Assembly (NCBI GenBank): GCA_903821685.1
Contig: CAIJLW010000084.1
Coordinates: forward strand, 16,516-80,515
Length of the DNA stretch: 64,000 bases
Source: an uncultured Sphingomonadales bacterium
Lineage (GTDB): Bacteria; Pseudomonadota; Alphaproteobacteria; Sphingomonadales; Sphingomonadaceae
Reading direction: 5' to 3'
Position 1 is the first letter of the stretch. Every line of letters begins with the position of its first letter. A model generated the notes under the pieces. That model was not told where the DNA came from. It did not search any database and worked only from the letters and a program-made list of their open reading frames with translations. This document shows, piece after piece, positions 8,000-16,042 of the stretch. The translations under genes and the position numbers were made by a program.

Positions 8000-9199
8000 A
8001 TGATCCCCGAAAGCTTCCCCGCGACGCGCGCTGCTGCGCTGGCTCGCCTCACGCACTTCGCGCCGCGCGCAGGTCAGGCTTATGCGTCCGGCCGCAATAC
8101 TGACCCCGGACCAGACCAAGTGGGCGCCGTTTCGAAGCTGTCACCGTATTTGCGCTATCGCCTGATAACTGAGCAAGACGTCATTGGCGCGACATTGGGA
8201 CGACACAGCCTTCCGGCTGCCGAGAAATATGTGCAGGAAGTATTGTGGCGCACATATTGGAAGGGCTGGCTTGAGATGCGTCCGTCGGTGTGGACGCAAT
8301 TCCAACAAGAGCGCGACCACCAACGCGACAGCTTTCCCAACGCCCGCGCTATCCGCAGCGCAGAAGCTGGCGAAACAGGTATCGAAGGCTTTGACGATTG
8401 GGCGCGCGAATTGGTCGAGACCGGCTATTTGCATAACCACGCAAGAATGTGGTTTGCATCAATCTGGATCTTCACCCTGCGCCTGCCATGGGCCTTGGGC
8501 GCGGATTTCTTCCTGCGGCATTTGGTGGATGCAGACGCGGCAAGCAACACCTTATCATGGCGCTGGGTGGCTGGCTTGCAAACGGCTGGCAAGACGTACC
8601 TTGCGACTTCGGAAAACATCGCCCGCTTTACGAATGGCCGATTTGCACCAAAGGGCTTGGCGACCACAGCAACGATGCCCACGGACATGGCTTCACCGGA
8701 GCTTCGGCCCTTGCCGCAAGCCACATTTTTCGACGCAAATAAGCCTGCATATCTGCTAATGACGCCGGAGGATTTGCACCCTGAGTCTGTCTTTGGCGCA
8801 TCTACCAAAATCATAAGCACCGGCGTTTTACGAGACCCTGAAACCCTGTGGGGCAATAATGCCAGAGCCTTTGTCGAGGCCGCGACCGAAGACGCTGTTG
8901 AACGCGTTGGCCAAGCGTTCAAATGCCCAACAACCGTGCTCTGTAACTTCGATACGGCGGCCCTGATTGCACAAGCACGCGCGGCAGGGGCAGAGCAAAT
9001 AATCACACCCTACGCCCCAATCGGCCCAGTGGCCGATGCGCTGACCCGCATCGCTCCAATATTGGCCGCCGAAGGCGTTCCGTTAGGTCAAATCCGACGC
9101 GCTTGGGACGGAAATTTCTGGCCACTTGCAACGAAAGGCTTCTTCCCTTTCAAAGAACATATTCCAAAAATTCTTAAAGACATGGGCCTTTCGCGATAG
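8000..9199 (+). CDS. Photolyase/cryptochrome-like FAD-binding protein with permuted domains
   Basis: The 399-residue product begins directly with the FAD-binding helical domain of photolyases: ALARLTHFAPRAG, LSPYLRYRLI, QEVLWRTYWKGWLE, TGYLHNHARMWFASI and DAASNTLSWRWVAGLQT are the standard flavin-pocket blocks. The usual N-terminal Rossmann antenna domain is missing. Instead about 160 residues follow with an alternating alpha/beta look (AYLLMTPEDL, TVLCNFDTAALIAQARAAG) and end in WDGNFWPLATKGFFPFKEHI, so the nucleotide-binding-like domain seems moved to the C-terminus. The start is the ATG at 8000, two bases after the DCC gene. Whether it repairs DNA, senses light or neither is unknown. Confidence 0.82.
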   Translation: MIPESFPATRAAALARLTHFAPRAGQAYASGRNTDPGPDQVGAVSKLSPYLRYRLITEQDVIGATLGRHSLPAAEKYVQEVLWRTYWKGWLEMRPSVWTQFQQERDHQRDSFPNARAIRSAEAGETGIEGFDDWARELVETGYLHNHARMWFASIWIFTLRLPWALGADFFLRHLVDADAASNTLSWRWVAGLQTAGKTYLATSENIARFTNGRFAPKGLATTATMPTDMASPELRPLPQATFFDANKPAYLLMTPEDLHPESVFGASTKIISTGVLRDPETLWGNNARAFVEAATEDAVERVGQAFKCPTTVLCNFDTAALIAQARAAGAEQIITPYAPIGPVADALTRIAPILAAEGVPLGQIRRAWDGNFWPLATKGFFPFKEHIPKILKDMGLSR

Positions 9200-9284
9200 G
9201 CTGCAGATATCTGTTGCGTGAAAAAAGAGCGGGCGTATTGTTCGGACAATGTCAAAAGCTTCTAAACCAAGGCAACCCTAACGC

Positions 9285-9908
9285 ATGAGCAATTGGTGGG
9301 ACCGGAACGTCGTTCCTCGCTTAATCGGTTGCGCATGTACGCAACCTGCGGTGATGCATGACCGAGCCAAGGTGGTGCCGTTCGCTTCCGGCGATGTTCT
9401 GGAGTTGGGCTGCGGCGCGCCTAATCTCGATTATTATAACCGTAACAATGTGCGTTCGCTGTCCGGCATAGACCCATCTGCTGAATTGCTTGCCCGCGCA
9501 AAACTGGCGTTGGAAAGCAAAGGGATGACAGCAAACTTCATTCCCGGCATCGCAGAAGCGCTTCCTTTCGCAAACAACAGCTTCGACTGCGTTGTCACAA
9601 CCTTCACGCTGTGTTCGGTGCAGGACCCGCAAGCCGCGCTGTCGGAGGCGAAGCGTGTGCTTAAGCCGGGTGGTCGATTGCTGTTCGTTGAACATGGTCG
9701 TGCACCCGATACTGATGCCGCTGCCTGGCAGAGGCGGATTGAACCGGTTTGGAAGCGGATTGCCGGCGGTTGCCATTTGATCCGGCCCGTAACGCGGGCC
9801 ATATCTGACGCTGGCTTTGTGTGTAATGCACCGCAGGGACATTATATGAAAAGGACACCGAAATGGCTTGGCTGGGTGGAATGGGGCGAGGCAAGATTGG
9901 CGGACTAA
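9285..9908 (+). CDS. Class I SAM-dependent methyltransferase (UbiE-like)
   Basis: The 207-residue product has the Rossmann methyltransferase motifs: motif I DVLELGCGAPN, the acidic post-I loop SGIDPSAELL, motif II-like LPFANNSFDCVVTTFTLC, and motif III VLKPGGRLLFVEHG. This arrangement is close to UbiE/COQ5 and small phospholipid methyltransferases such as PmtA. The substrate is not evident. A cysteine-rich N-terminus (RLIGCACTQPAVMHDRAKVV) is shared with sphingomonad and cyanobacterial relatives annotated only as methyltransferases. The gene overlaps the next gene by 46 bases in another frame. It probably belongs to the run of genes from 9285 to 12186. Confidence 0.85.
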   Translation: MSNWWDRNVVPRLIGCACTQPAVMHDRAKVVPFASGDVLELGCGAPNLDYYNRNNVRSLSGIDPSAELLARAKLALESKGMTANFIPGIAEALPFANNSFDCVVTTFTLCSVQDPQAALSEAKRVLKPGGRLLFVEHGRAPDTDAAAWQRRIEPVWKRIAGGCHLIRPVTRAISDAGFVCNAPQGHYMKRTPKWLGWVEWGEARLAD

Positions 9909-10624
9909 GCAGTGTTTTATGTGTGACCACGGCTTTGGCCGCAGCAGGCCCCGCGTCTGCTGAAGAACGCAAAATGCTCGTAGGCAGCTTTGAAGATATT
10001 CAGGTATTTGGTGACATTAACGTCGAGATTTTAACGGGGAAGTCACCCACCGCTCGGGCGACAGGTGACAAGCACGTGATTGATGGGTTAAAACTGGAAC
10101 GCGCCGGCATGACGCTCCGGGTGCGGCTTCAAGGCGCCTTAAACGACGCCAAAGGAGCCTCGATGACAGGACCCATCACTGTGCAGCTAACAACACAAGG
10201 CATCAAAAGCATAGCCATAGCCGGAAATGGCATATTGAAGATCTCAAATGTCGCTCAATCAGATGCGGTTCGCATGCTTGTTGCAGGCAACGGCTCAATC
10301 GCTGTTGAAAAACTGATTACCGATAAACTTTCGGCGAGTATTGCCGGCAATGGGCGCATAGACATCAAAAGCGGCAATGTTCGGAATGGGAGAGTGTTGC
10401 TTGATGGCGCGGGTCGGTTTGATGCGCCGAACGTCAAAATGCGTACTCTTCGTCTTGAGCATAACGGAAATGCCATATCCAACGTCCAAGCCATGGAAGA
10501 GGCTAATATATTTAATCGCGGGTCAGGCAACATTACGGTTGGCGGAAGTGGAAGCTGTTTTATTAAGCAAGCAGGAAACGCCGCGATCAATTGTACCCGA
10601 GTCGAAAAAGGATCACGTAAATGA
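9863..10624 (+). CDS. GIN-domain (DUF2807) exported protein
   Basis: The 253-residue product has a signal peptide (GGLSSVLCVTTALAAAG, cleavage near ASA) and a head-GIN/DUF2807 beta-helical domain. The repeats are visible as AIAGNGIL, LVAGNGSI, SIAGNGRI, DGAGRF and GSGNITVGGSG. Such domains form a short right-handed beta-solenoid in the envelope; their function is unknown. The start ATG at 9863 lies inside the methyltransferase gene; a second ATG at 9881 would shorten the overlap and still leave a signal peptide. The stop overlaps the start of the DUF192 gene as ATGA, which argues for translational coupling. Confidence 0.85.
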   Translation: MAWLGGMGRGKIGGLSSVLCVTTALAAAGPASAEERKMLVGSFEDIQVFGDINVEILTGKSPTARATGDKHVIDGLKLERAGMTLRVRLQGALNDAKGASMTGPITVQLTTQGIKSIAIAGNGILKISNVAQSDAVRMLVAGNGSIAVEKLITDKLSASIAGNGRIDIKSGNVRNGRVLLDGAGRFDAPNVKMRTLRLEHNGNAISNVQAMEEANIFNRGSGNITVGGSGSCFIKQAGNAAINCTRVEKGSRK

Positions 10625-11133
10625 AGTTAAGCCAGTTCAGCCGCCGCAGTGTCTATGCGATTGCGTTGTCGCTTACCGCATGCACAATGCCCGCCAATGG
10701 CGACAGTCAGGTTGCTGGCTGCACCCCAGGCGCAGCTGCCGGTCAGTCAGCCGCCGGAATACAACAGGTAACTTTGTGCATTTCCAGCGCGAAAACGACT
10801 CGGGCCTTCAATGTTGAGGTCGCCGAAACCTCAGCGCAGCAAGCCAAAGGGTTGATGTTCCGAACCGAGCTTGCCGATAATGCAGGGATGATCTTTCCTT
10901 TCCCCGAACCGCGCATCGCGAGTTTCTGGATGAAAAACACCGTCATCCCCTTGGACATTATCTTCATCCGCGCGAACGGCACGATTGAGAGTATCGCAGA
11001 TAACACCACCCCATATTCAACGATACCTGTAGAAGCCGGTGAACCCGTAGTTGCCGTGCTGGAATTGCGTGGTGGTCTTGCCGCTGAATTGGGCATAGCC
11101 GCGGGCGACACCGTGAAATGGGCCACCAAATAG
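10621..11133 (+). CDS. DUF192-family lipoprotein
   Basis: The 170-residue product has a lipoprotein signal ending in LTAC (Cys21) and a DUF192 domain of about 110 residues: FNVEVAETSAQQAKGLMFR, MIFPFPEPRIASFWMKNT, PLDIIFI and TVKWATK are its conserved blocks. DUF192 proteins are small exported beta-barrel proteins of unknown role, common in bacteria and archaea. The gene overlaps its upstream neighbour by four bases (ATGA) and is 49 bases from the complex I accessory gene, so it belongs to the same run. A second cysteine pair (VAGCTPG, TLCISS) could form a disulfide in the periplasm. Confidence 0.87.
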   Translation: MKLSQFSRRSVYAIALSLTACTMPANGDSQVAGCTPGAAAGQSAAGIQQVTLCISSAKTTRAFNVEVAETSAQQAKGLMFRTELADNAGMIFPFPEPRIASFWMKNTVIPLDIIFIRANGTIESIADNTTPYSTIPVEAGEPVVAVLELRGGLAAELGIAAGDTVKWATK

Positions 11134-11182
11134 GGACAAATAAGGATTGCGCGGCAACGTGCTTGCTCCTAATCGCGAAGCC

Positions 11183-11569
11183 ATGGGTATACTGGGTAAA
11201 ATCTTCACGTGGTGGGACGGCGCTACGATCGGCACGGCAATCTATAGCTGGCGTAAAGGCAAGGCTGTGGGTACCGACACCGAAGGCAACAAATATTATC
11301 AATCATCCGACGGCAAGCGCCGCTGGGTAATTTATAATGGTCCCAATGACGCCAGCCGCGTTTCGCCTGATTGGCATGGTTGGCTCCATGGCACACATGA
11401 TGGTGATCCGGAGAGTTACCTCCCGCCGCATCGCGGTTATGAAACTGCGGCTGTTCCCAATCTGACAGGGACTGGAGGGGCATATCGCCCCGCAGGATCG
11501 ATTGAGCGCGGCGGCCACCGTGCGCGCGCAACTGGCGATTATGAGGCGTGGAGTCCCGACGCATTATGA
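11183..11569 (+). CDS. NADH:ubiquinone oxidoreductase accessory subunit, NDUFA12 family
   Basis: The 128-residue product matches the 17.2-kDa NDUFA12/B17.2 accessory subunit of complex I, which caps the junction of the peripheral arm in alphaproteobacteria and mitochondria. Diagnostic blocks are GTDTEGNKYYQ, RRWVIYNG, ASRVSPDWHGWLHGT and the proline-rich end YLPPHRGYE. The start ATG at 11183 is internal to a longer open frame; the upstream part has no family match. The stop overlaps the next gene by ATGA. The core nuo genes are elsewhere, which is normal for this subunit. Confidence 0.92.
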   Translation: MGILGKIFTWWDGATIGTAIYSWRKGKAVGTDTEGNKYYQSSDGKRRWVIYNGPNDASRVSPDWHGWLHGTHDGDPESYLPPHRGYETAAVPNLTGTGGAYRPAGSIERGGHRARATGDYEAWSPDAL

Positions 11570-12186
11570 TCCGCACACGCGGTCTATTGGTTCTGCCGTT
11601 GCTGGCGACGCTGGCCGCGTGTGGATCTTCTACGGACGCGTTGGAGGCGCCCGCGCAGTCGGGAAAGGCACAGCCTACAAATGATAAAATTGCTACCATA
11701 GCTAGCGGATCCATTGGGACGCCGATGGCTGAACGCGTTGCAGTCCTCGGCCTTTTGAACAAGCGGAACGGTCAGACCCGCGATATTGAACTAAAGCCCG
11801 GTGAAGCTATTCGATTTGACAAAGTTGTTGTCAGACTTCGCGCCTGCGAAAAAACAGCGCCATGGGAAACCTATCCCGACGAAGGTGCATTTGTGCAGCT
11901 CCTCGTCAACGAACGCCCTCCTGGCACTACCGAGGCAGAGAGATGGCGTAATGTTTTCTCCGGCTGGTTATTTAAAGAAAATCCCGCCGCCAATGTTGTC
12001 GAACATGCGATTTACGATGTATGGGTCAAGGCTTGCAAAATGAATTTCCCCGGCGAAGAAACGCCTGTAGAGGAGAAATCGTCAGATGCCGCGACCGCAG
12101 AACCAAAAGCCCCATCAAGTGCGCCCCAATTGCCGTCCGAACCCGGGGCTAAGGCACCTGACGCAGCAACCCCGGACGCGCTCTGA
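11566..12186 (+). CDS. DUF2155-family lipoprotein
   Basis: The 206-residue product has a lipoprotein signal with the box LAAC near residue 20 ([13 protein letters not shown]) and a DUF2155 domain: [44 protein letters not shown] and [28 protein letters not shown]. The family commonly sits between the NDUFA12-type gene and aat in alphaproteobacteria, as here; its role is unknown. The last 50 residues are low-complexity (Ala, Pro, Ser, Glu). The 3' end overlaps the convergent aat gene by 175 bases. The start ATG at 11566 overlaps the upstream stop as ATGA, so a 11548 start is less likely. Confidence 0.87.
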   Translation: MIRTRGLLVLPLLATLAACGSSTDALEAPAQSGKAQPTNDKIATIASGSIGTPMAERVAVLGLLNKRNGQTRDIELKPGEAIRFDKVVVRLRACEKTAPWETYPDEGAFVQLLVNERPPGTTEAERWRNVFSGWLFKENPAANVVEHAIYDVWVKACKMNFPGEETPVEEKSSDAATAEPKAPSSAPQLPSEPGAKAPDAATPDAL

Positions 12187-12764
12187 ACTGACTTTGTAAG
12201 CGCGGCTTCGAGCAGCTTTAGATATGCGCCTTGAGTCATCTCAATCGCCCCTAAGCTCTCCAAATGGTCAGTCATAAACTGGCAATCCAACAATTTAAAA
12301 CCGCCAATGTTAAGCCGCGCAACCAGCCATGCCAGAGCAACCTTGGAAGCATCGGTCGCCCGCGAGAACATGCTTTCCCCAAAAAATGCGCGTCCTAAAG
12401 CAAGTCCATAAAGCCCACCCACAAGGCGGCCTTCCGACCAACATTCAACGCTGTGCGCCTGGCCAAGGCTGTGCAGCCGGCAGAAGGCCTCCTGGATGTC
12501 CGGGTTGATCCAGGTGTCCTGCCGATCGGCCTGCGGCGCAGCACATGTGTCAATGATCTGCGCAAAGGCAGTGTCGGAAGTTACAACAAACCGGTCTTGC
12601 CGGATTGTTTTGGCAAGAGACTTTGACAAGCGAAAGCCATCAAGCGGCATGACAGCGCGGAATTCGGGCTCAATCCAAAAGGTGTCGGGGTCATCCCGCG
12701 CGTCGGACATCGGAAATATGCCATTGGCGTACGCCTGAAGCAGCAAATCCAGATCGATGGGCAA
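12012..12764 (-). CDS. aat: Leucyl/phenylalanyl-tRNA-protein transferase with C-terminal extension
   Basis: Aat adds Leu or Phe to N-terminal Lys or Arg of proteins, marking them for ClpS/ClpAP degradation. The first 190 residues carry the family blocks [73 protein letters not shown] and [18 protein letters not shown]. The remaining residues (from about 195) are Ala/Ser/Gly-rich and are encoded largely antisense to the end of the DUF2155 gene. Bacterial Aat proteins usually end soon after the helix that contains LLEAAL, so this tail of roughly 55 residues looks like read-through after loss of the ancestral stop. The enzymatic part is complete. Confidence 0.9.
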   Translation of the reverse strand: MPIDLDLLLQAYANGIFPMSDARDDPDTFWIEPEFRAVMPLDGFRLSKSLAKTIRQDRFVVTSDTAFAQIIDTCAAPQADRQDTWINPDIQEAFCRLHSLGQAHSVECWSEGRLVGGLYGLALGRAFFGESMFSRATDASKVALAWLVARLNIGGFKLLDCQFMTDHLESLGAIEMTQGAYLKLLEAALTKSVQSASGVAASGALAPGSDGNWGALDGAFGSAVAASDDFSSTGVSSPGKFILQALTHTS

Positions 12765-12842
12765 AACATGTCCTTTCGCGTCCGAGCTAATTACCTATCT
12801 CGAATTGCGCCGACGCATGCAATGGATTATAGTAGGAAAAAT

Positions 12843-12886
12843 GCCCCGGCAGAGTTAGGCTCAGTTAGAGCCAGCCCCGCCGGGGC
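12843..12886 (+). other. Structured leader upstream of purC
   Basis: Arms gccccggc (12843-12850) and gccggggc (12879-12886) enclose an inner hairpin ggctc/gagcc (12858-12862 and 12868-12872). The distal arm can instead fold locally as gccccg/cggggc (12874-12886), so two exclusive structures are possible. No T run follows. A role in control of purC is inference only. Confidence 0.35.
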
Positions 12887-12917
12887 GCGTCATTTCAAGC
12901 AAAGTCAGGGACCGCAT

Positions 12918-13697
12918 ATGACCCGCCGCCGCAAAATATACGAAGGCAAGGCTAAGATTCTTTACGAAGGTCCCGAGCCCGGTACGTTGATCCAATATTT
13001 CAAGGATGATGCCACCGCCTTTAATGCCCAGAAAAAGGGTACAATTTCCGGTAAGGGCGTCATCAACAATCGCGTGTCGGAGCATGTATTCACCCGGTTG
13101 AGCCACATTGGCATTCCGACGCACTTCATCCGCCGCCTCAACATGCGCGAACAATTGATCCGTCAGGTGGAGATTGTGCCGATTGAAGTTATTGTGCGCA
13201 ATGTAGCCGCAGGAACCTTATCCAAGCGTCTGGGCATTGAAGAGGGCACTCCGCTTCCACACACATTGCTCGAATATTGCTATAAGGACGACAGCCTGGG
13301 TGATCCGCTGGTTGCCGAAGAGCATATCGCTTGCTTTGGTTGGGCAACGCAGGAGGAAATGCAGGACATTTCGTCCATGGCAATTCGAATCAACGATTTT
13401 CTGTGCGGCATGTTTGCGGCCATCGGCATTCGGCTCGTCGACTTTAAACTGGAGTTTGGCCGCCTATTTGATGGCGATTTCTCACGTATAATTCTTGCCG
13501 ACGAAATCAGCCCGGATGGCTGCCGCCTTTGGGACATTGAAACAGGCGAGAAGCTTGACAAGGATCGGTTCCGCCGTGACCTGGGTGGCGAAGCAGAAGC
13601 CTATCAAGAAGTCGCCCGCCGCCTTGGCCTAATGCCCGATGAAAGCGAAGGCGCAGTGCTTGACATGGTCAGTCACAGGTTACGTAAAGGTAAGTAA
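12918..13697 (+). CDS. purC: Phosphoribosylaminoimidazole-succinocarboxamide synthase
   Basis: PurC condenses CAIR with aspartate in de novo purine synthesis. The 259-residue product begins [20 protein letters not shown] and contains the family blocks [43 protein letters not shown], and [16 protein letters not shown] with the nucleotide and aspartate residues. The start ATG at 12918 matches family length; the open frame upstream to 12768 covers the structured leader and has no homology. It precedes purS and purQ in the same direction with a 172-base AT-rich gap, a common order in alphaproteobacteria. Confidence 0.96.
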   Translation: MTRRRKIYEGKAKILYEGPEPGTLIQYFKDDATAFNAQKKGTISGKGVINNRVSEHVFTRLSHIGIPTHFIRRLNMREQLIRQVEIVPIEVIVRNVAAGTLSKRLGIEEGTPLPHTLLEYCYKDDSLGDPLVAEEHIACFGWATQEEMQDISSMAIRINDFLCGMFAAIGIRLVDFKLEFGRLFDGDFSRIILADEISPDGCRLWDIETGEKLDKDRFRRDLGGEAEAYQEVARRLGLMPDESEGAVLDMVSHRLRKGK

Positions 13698-13869
13698 ATC
13701 AATAATTTACACAAGAAGATATTGCAAAATCCAAAATTTTACGATATATTCAGAGCATTAAAAATGGGCTTTCCAAAGATAGTTAAAATTTCGCTGCCGT
13801 TAGCTTAGGCTTGAATCGCTCAACCTGGCTTCTATAGGCAGGTGAAACAATCAAGCGGATGGATCCAAA

Positions 13870-14100
13870 ATGAAAACGCGCATTTTTGTAACGCTAAAAA
13901 ACGGTGTGCTTGATCCACAAGGCAAGGCCATCCATCACGCCATTGAAGGGTTAGGTTTTTCCGGCGTACATGACGTGCGCGCCGGTCGTCTTATCGAAAT
14001 CGAACATGAGCCGGGGCTTTCGAAGTCAGACCTTGAGTCGATGTGCACCAAGTTGCTCGCCAATATGGTGATCGAGAATTTTGAGATCGAGCAGGCTTGA
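13870..14100 (+). CDS. purS: Phosphoribosylformylglycinamidine synthase, PurS subunit
   Basis: PurS is the small bridging subunit of the three-part FGAM synthase (PurS-PurQ-PurL). The 76-residue product matches it over its whole length: [38 protein letters not shown] and a terminal [16 protein letters not shown]. The stop codon overlaps the purQ ATG by one base, so the pair should be translated together and made in fixed ratio. The 172 bases upstream are AT-rich, with no clear terminator, and may hold the promoter for the pair. purL is not in the window. Confidence 0.95.
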   Translation: MKTRIFVTLKNGVLDPQGKAIHHAIEGLGFSGVHDVRAGRLIEIEHEPGLSKSDLESMCTKLLANMVIENFEIEQA

Positions 14101-14765
14101 TGCGGGCCGCAGTTATTCAGTTCCCCGGTTCCAATTGCGACCGCGACATGGCGGTGGCGATTCGCAACATCACAGGTGCGGAAACGAAACTTGTATGGCA
14201 TCGTACTGCCGAATTGCCTGACGGACTTGACCTCATCGCCATTCCGGGGGGTTTTTCCTATGGCGATTATCTGCGCTCCGGTGCGATGGCGGCCAGATCA
14301 CCTGTCATGCAAGCGGTCATAGCAGCAGCTGGACGCGGCGTGCCTGTTCTGGGTGTTTGCAATGGGTTCCAAATATTGACTGAGGCAGGCCTGCTGCCCG
14401 GCGCTTTAATGCGCAATGCCGGAATACGGTTCGTCTGCCGCACTGTCGCCTTGACGGTCGAGAATAGCCAATCTGCGTTTACCCGCGGCTACGCCAATGG
14501 TGAAAAGGTCCGCATTCCCGTAGCACATCATGATGGCAATTATTTCGCGGATAGCGATACGCTCGACAGACTTGAGGGGGATGGTCGCGTCGCCTTCCGC
14601 TATGCCGAAGACGTCAATGGTTCCGCGCGGAACATCGCTGGCGTGCTTAGCGCAGCTGGTAATGTCTTGGGTATGATGCCCCATCCCGAACGCATGACCG
14701 AAGCCGTGCAAGGCGGGTCAGACGGTCGCCGCTTGTTCGAGGGGCTGATCCACCAGATCGCTTGA
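14100..14765 (+). CDS. purQ: Phosphoribosylformylglycinamidine synthase, glutaminase subunit
   Basis: PurQ releases ammonia from glutamine for FGAM synthesis. The 221-residue class I amidotransferase shows [14 protein letters not shown] at the start, the oxyanion stretch [19 protein letters not shown], the nucleophile elbow GVCNGFQIL with catalytic Cys, and the His-Glu end [10 protein letters not shown]. It starts at the ATG that overlaps the purS stop; a TTG one codon upstream is unnecessary. Its 3' end overlaps the convergent broken VanZ-like gene by 48 bases. Confidence 0.96.
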   Translation: MRAAVIQFPGSNCDRDMAVAIRNITGAETKLVWHRTAELPDGLDLIAIPGGFSYGDYLRSGAMAARSPVMQAVIAAAGRGVPVLGVCNGFQILTEAGLLPGALMRNAGIRFVCRTVALTVENSQSAFTRGYANGEKVRIPVAHHDGNYFADSDTLDRLEGDGRVAFRYAEDVNGSARNIAGVLSAAGNVLGMMPHPERMTEAVQGGSDGRRLFEGLIHQIA

Positions 14766-15120
14766 TTGTGCAGAATCCAGCACTTTTTCCGATTTCTTGC
14801 GCGGGAATAAAAAGCGACCCAATACTAATATGACCGTCGGCCAGAACATGGTATTGGACAGGTCATGTAACGACGCATTTAATGTCGCCTCGCCTTTTGC
14901 TCGGCCGCGCAAGGCTGCATATTCGTTAAACAGTTCGGCCATAAAAAATCAACCAACACCAGACACTGTCTGGACGGCGCCGAAGCACGACTGCGGATAG
15001 GAATAATATCAACAGCGAACCATGCACACGCATCGCGTCGTTCGTCAGGCCGACTGCTGCAATAAGCCCTGTTTTATAGCCGATCCATCGTTCGGCCAGC
15101 TGCAACAATATGTCTTGCAT
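14718..15120 (-). pseudogene. VanZ-like small membrane protein gene split by a frameshift
   Basis: Two short overlapping minus-strand frames make up one family-like protein. The first (15120-14926) has LAERWIGYKTGLIAAVGLTN, a membrane segment LLILFLSAVVL, and reaches VWCWLIF. The second (14942-14718) resumes with MAELFNEYAALRG, HDLSNTMFWPTVILVLGRFLF. Removing one T from the run of six complementary to 14943-14948 would join them into a single protein of about 138 residues with the membrane helix VWCWLIFMAELF intact. The whole resembles short VanZ-like proteins of sphingomonads. Either the gene is recently broken, or the base is a sequencing error. It lies 6 bases downstream of the queuosine transporter gene. 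Confidence 0.65.
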
Positions 15121-15126
15121 GCGATC

Positions 15127-15858
15127 CTAAACTTTAGTTTTAAAAGGCGAAAAATTGGTTCCCTCGTCGAATATGTCGACGCCTTCTTTACGCTTAAGCC
15201 AGCCGACAACACCATAAGTAACGGGCGTTAAAACCACTTCCCAGCCCACTTTCAACAGCCAGTTTGTGAGCATAACGCTGATGACCTGTTCGTTGCTCCA
15301 TATACCCCCAAAGGCGAGCGGGTAAAAAATGATGCTATCAATGCCTTGCCCTGCGACAGTCGACCCAATGGTACGCGACCACAAATGCTTTCCGCCGGTC
15401 CATATCTTCATACGCGCCATGACATAGCTGTTGATGAACTCGCCTGCCCAAAACGCGGTGATCGACGCAAAGACGATCCGCCAAACTTGACCAAACACGC
15501 TTTCATAAGCGGCCTGCCCCGGCCAACCGGGTGCTGGCGGGAGGGCAACCACAACCCAGCTCATGAATGCCATGAACAGCAACGCGGCAAAACCAGCCCA
15601 AATAACCCTACGCGCACGGGCGAAGCCATATACTTCAGTTAAGACGTCACCAATGACATAGCCCAAGGGAAAAAATAGTATTCCGGCGCCAAATATCCAT
15701 TGTTGGCCGTTGATTGCGAGCGCTGCGGGTTTAGCGGCACCGATGATGTTGGACAGCAACAATATGGCGACAAAAGCCGCCATAACGAAATCATAATAGC
15801 GAAACTGACGGCCAGTAACCGCACTTGCGCGTTCGGAGAGAATAGGGGCATCGTGCAT
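15127..15858 (-). CDS. yhhQ: Queuosine precursor transporter, VUT/YhhQ family
   Basis: YhhQ imports the queuosine precursor preQ0/preQ1 for tRNA modification. The 243-residue product has about six hydrophobic helices and the family blocks FVAILLLSNIIGAAKPAAL, GAGILFFPLGYVIGDVLTEVYG, GEFINSYVMARMKIWTGGKHLW, TIGSTVAGQGIDSIIFYPLAF and WEVVLTPVTYGVVGWLKRKEG. Length is typical. It is followed after 6 bases by the broken VanZ-like gene, suggesting an operon. The assignment as a transporter is firm; the exact substrate rests on the E. coli homolog. Confidence 0.92.
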   Translation of the reverse strand: MHDAPILSERASAVTGRQFRYYDFVMAAFVAILLLSNIIGAAKPAALAINGQQWIFGAGILFFPLGYVIGDVLTEVYGFARARRVIWAGFAALLFMAFMSWVVVALPPAPGWPGQAAYESVFGQVWRIVFASITAFWAGEFINSYVMARMKIWTGGKHLWSRTIGSTVAGQGIDSIIFYPLAFGGIWSNEQVISVMLTNWLLKVGWEVVLTPVTYGVVGWLKRKEGVDIFDEGTNFSPFKTKV

Positions 15859-15916
15859 AAATCGACATAAGCAGCTTTGCGTTCCAGCGCAAAGCCGTTA
15901 TTGCTCCTCGCAGCGC

Positions 15917-15993
15917 GCGCCCTTAGCTCAGCTGGATAGAGCGCGAGACTTCTAATCTTGAGGCCACAGGTTCGACTCCTGTAGGGCGCGCCA
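15917..15993 (+). tRNA. tRNA-Arg (anticodon TCT)
   Basis: A 77-base cloverleaf is visible. The acceptor gcgccct pairs with agggcgc, followed by discriminator G and an encoded CCA. The anticodon stem cgaga/tcttg encloses the loop cttctaa with anticodon TCT, which reads AGA and AGG. The T arm carries gttcgac. It stands alone, 58 bases after the start of the divergent yhhQ gene. Confidence 0.95.
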
Positions 15994-16042
15994 ATTGCGA
16001 ACACAGTCGCTAACGAAAGTCGTTTTCCAAAAATGCCCCAAT

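Noticed and set aside
14938..14949. Programmed frameshift at the T run of the VanZ-like gene
   Set aside because: The shift required is +1 (or -2), and the run of six does not form a classic slippery heptamer in the reading frame.
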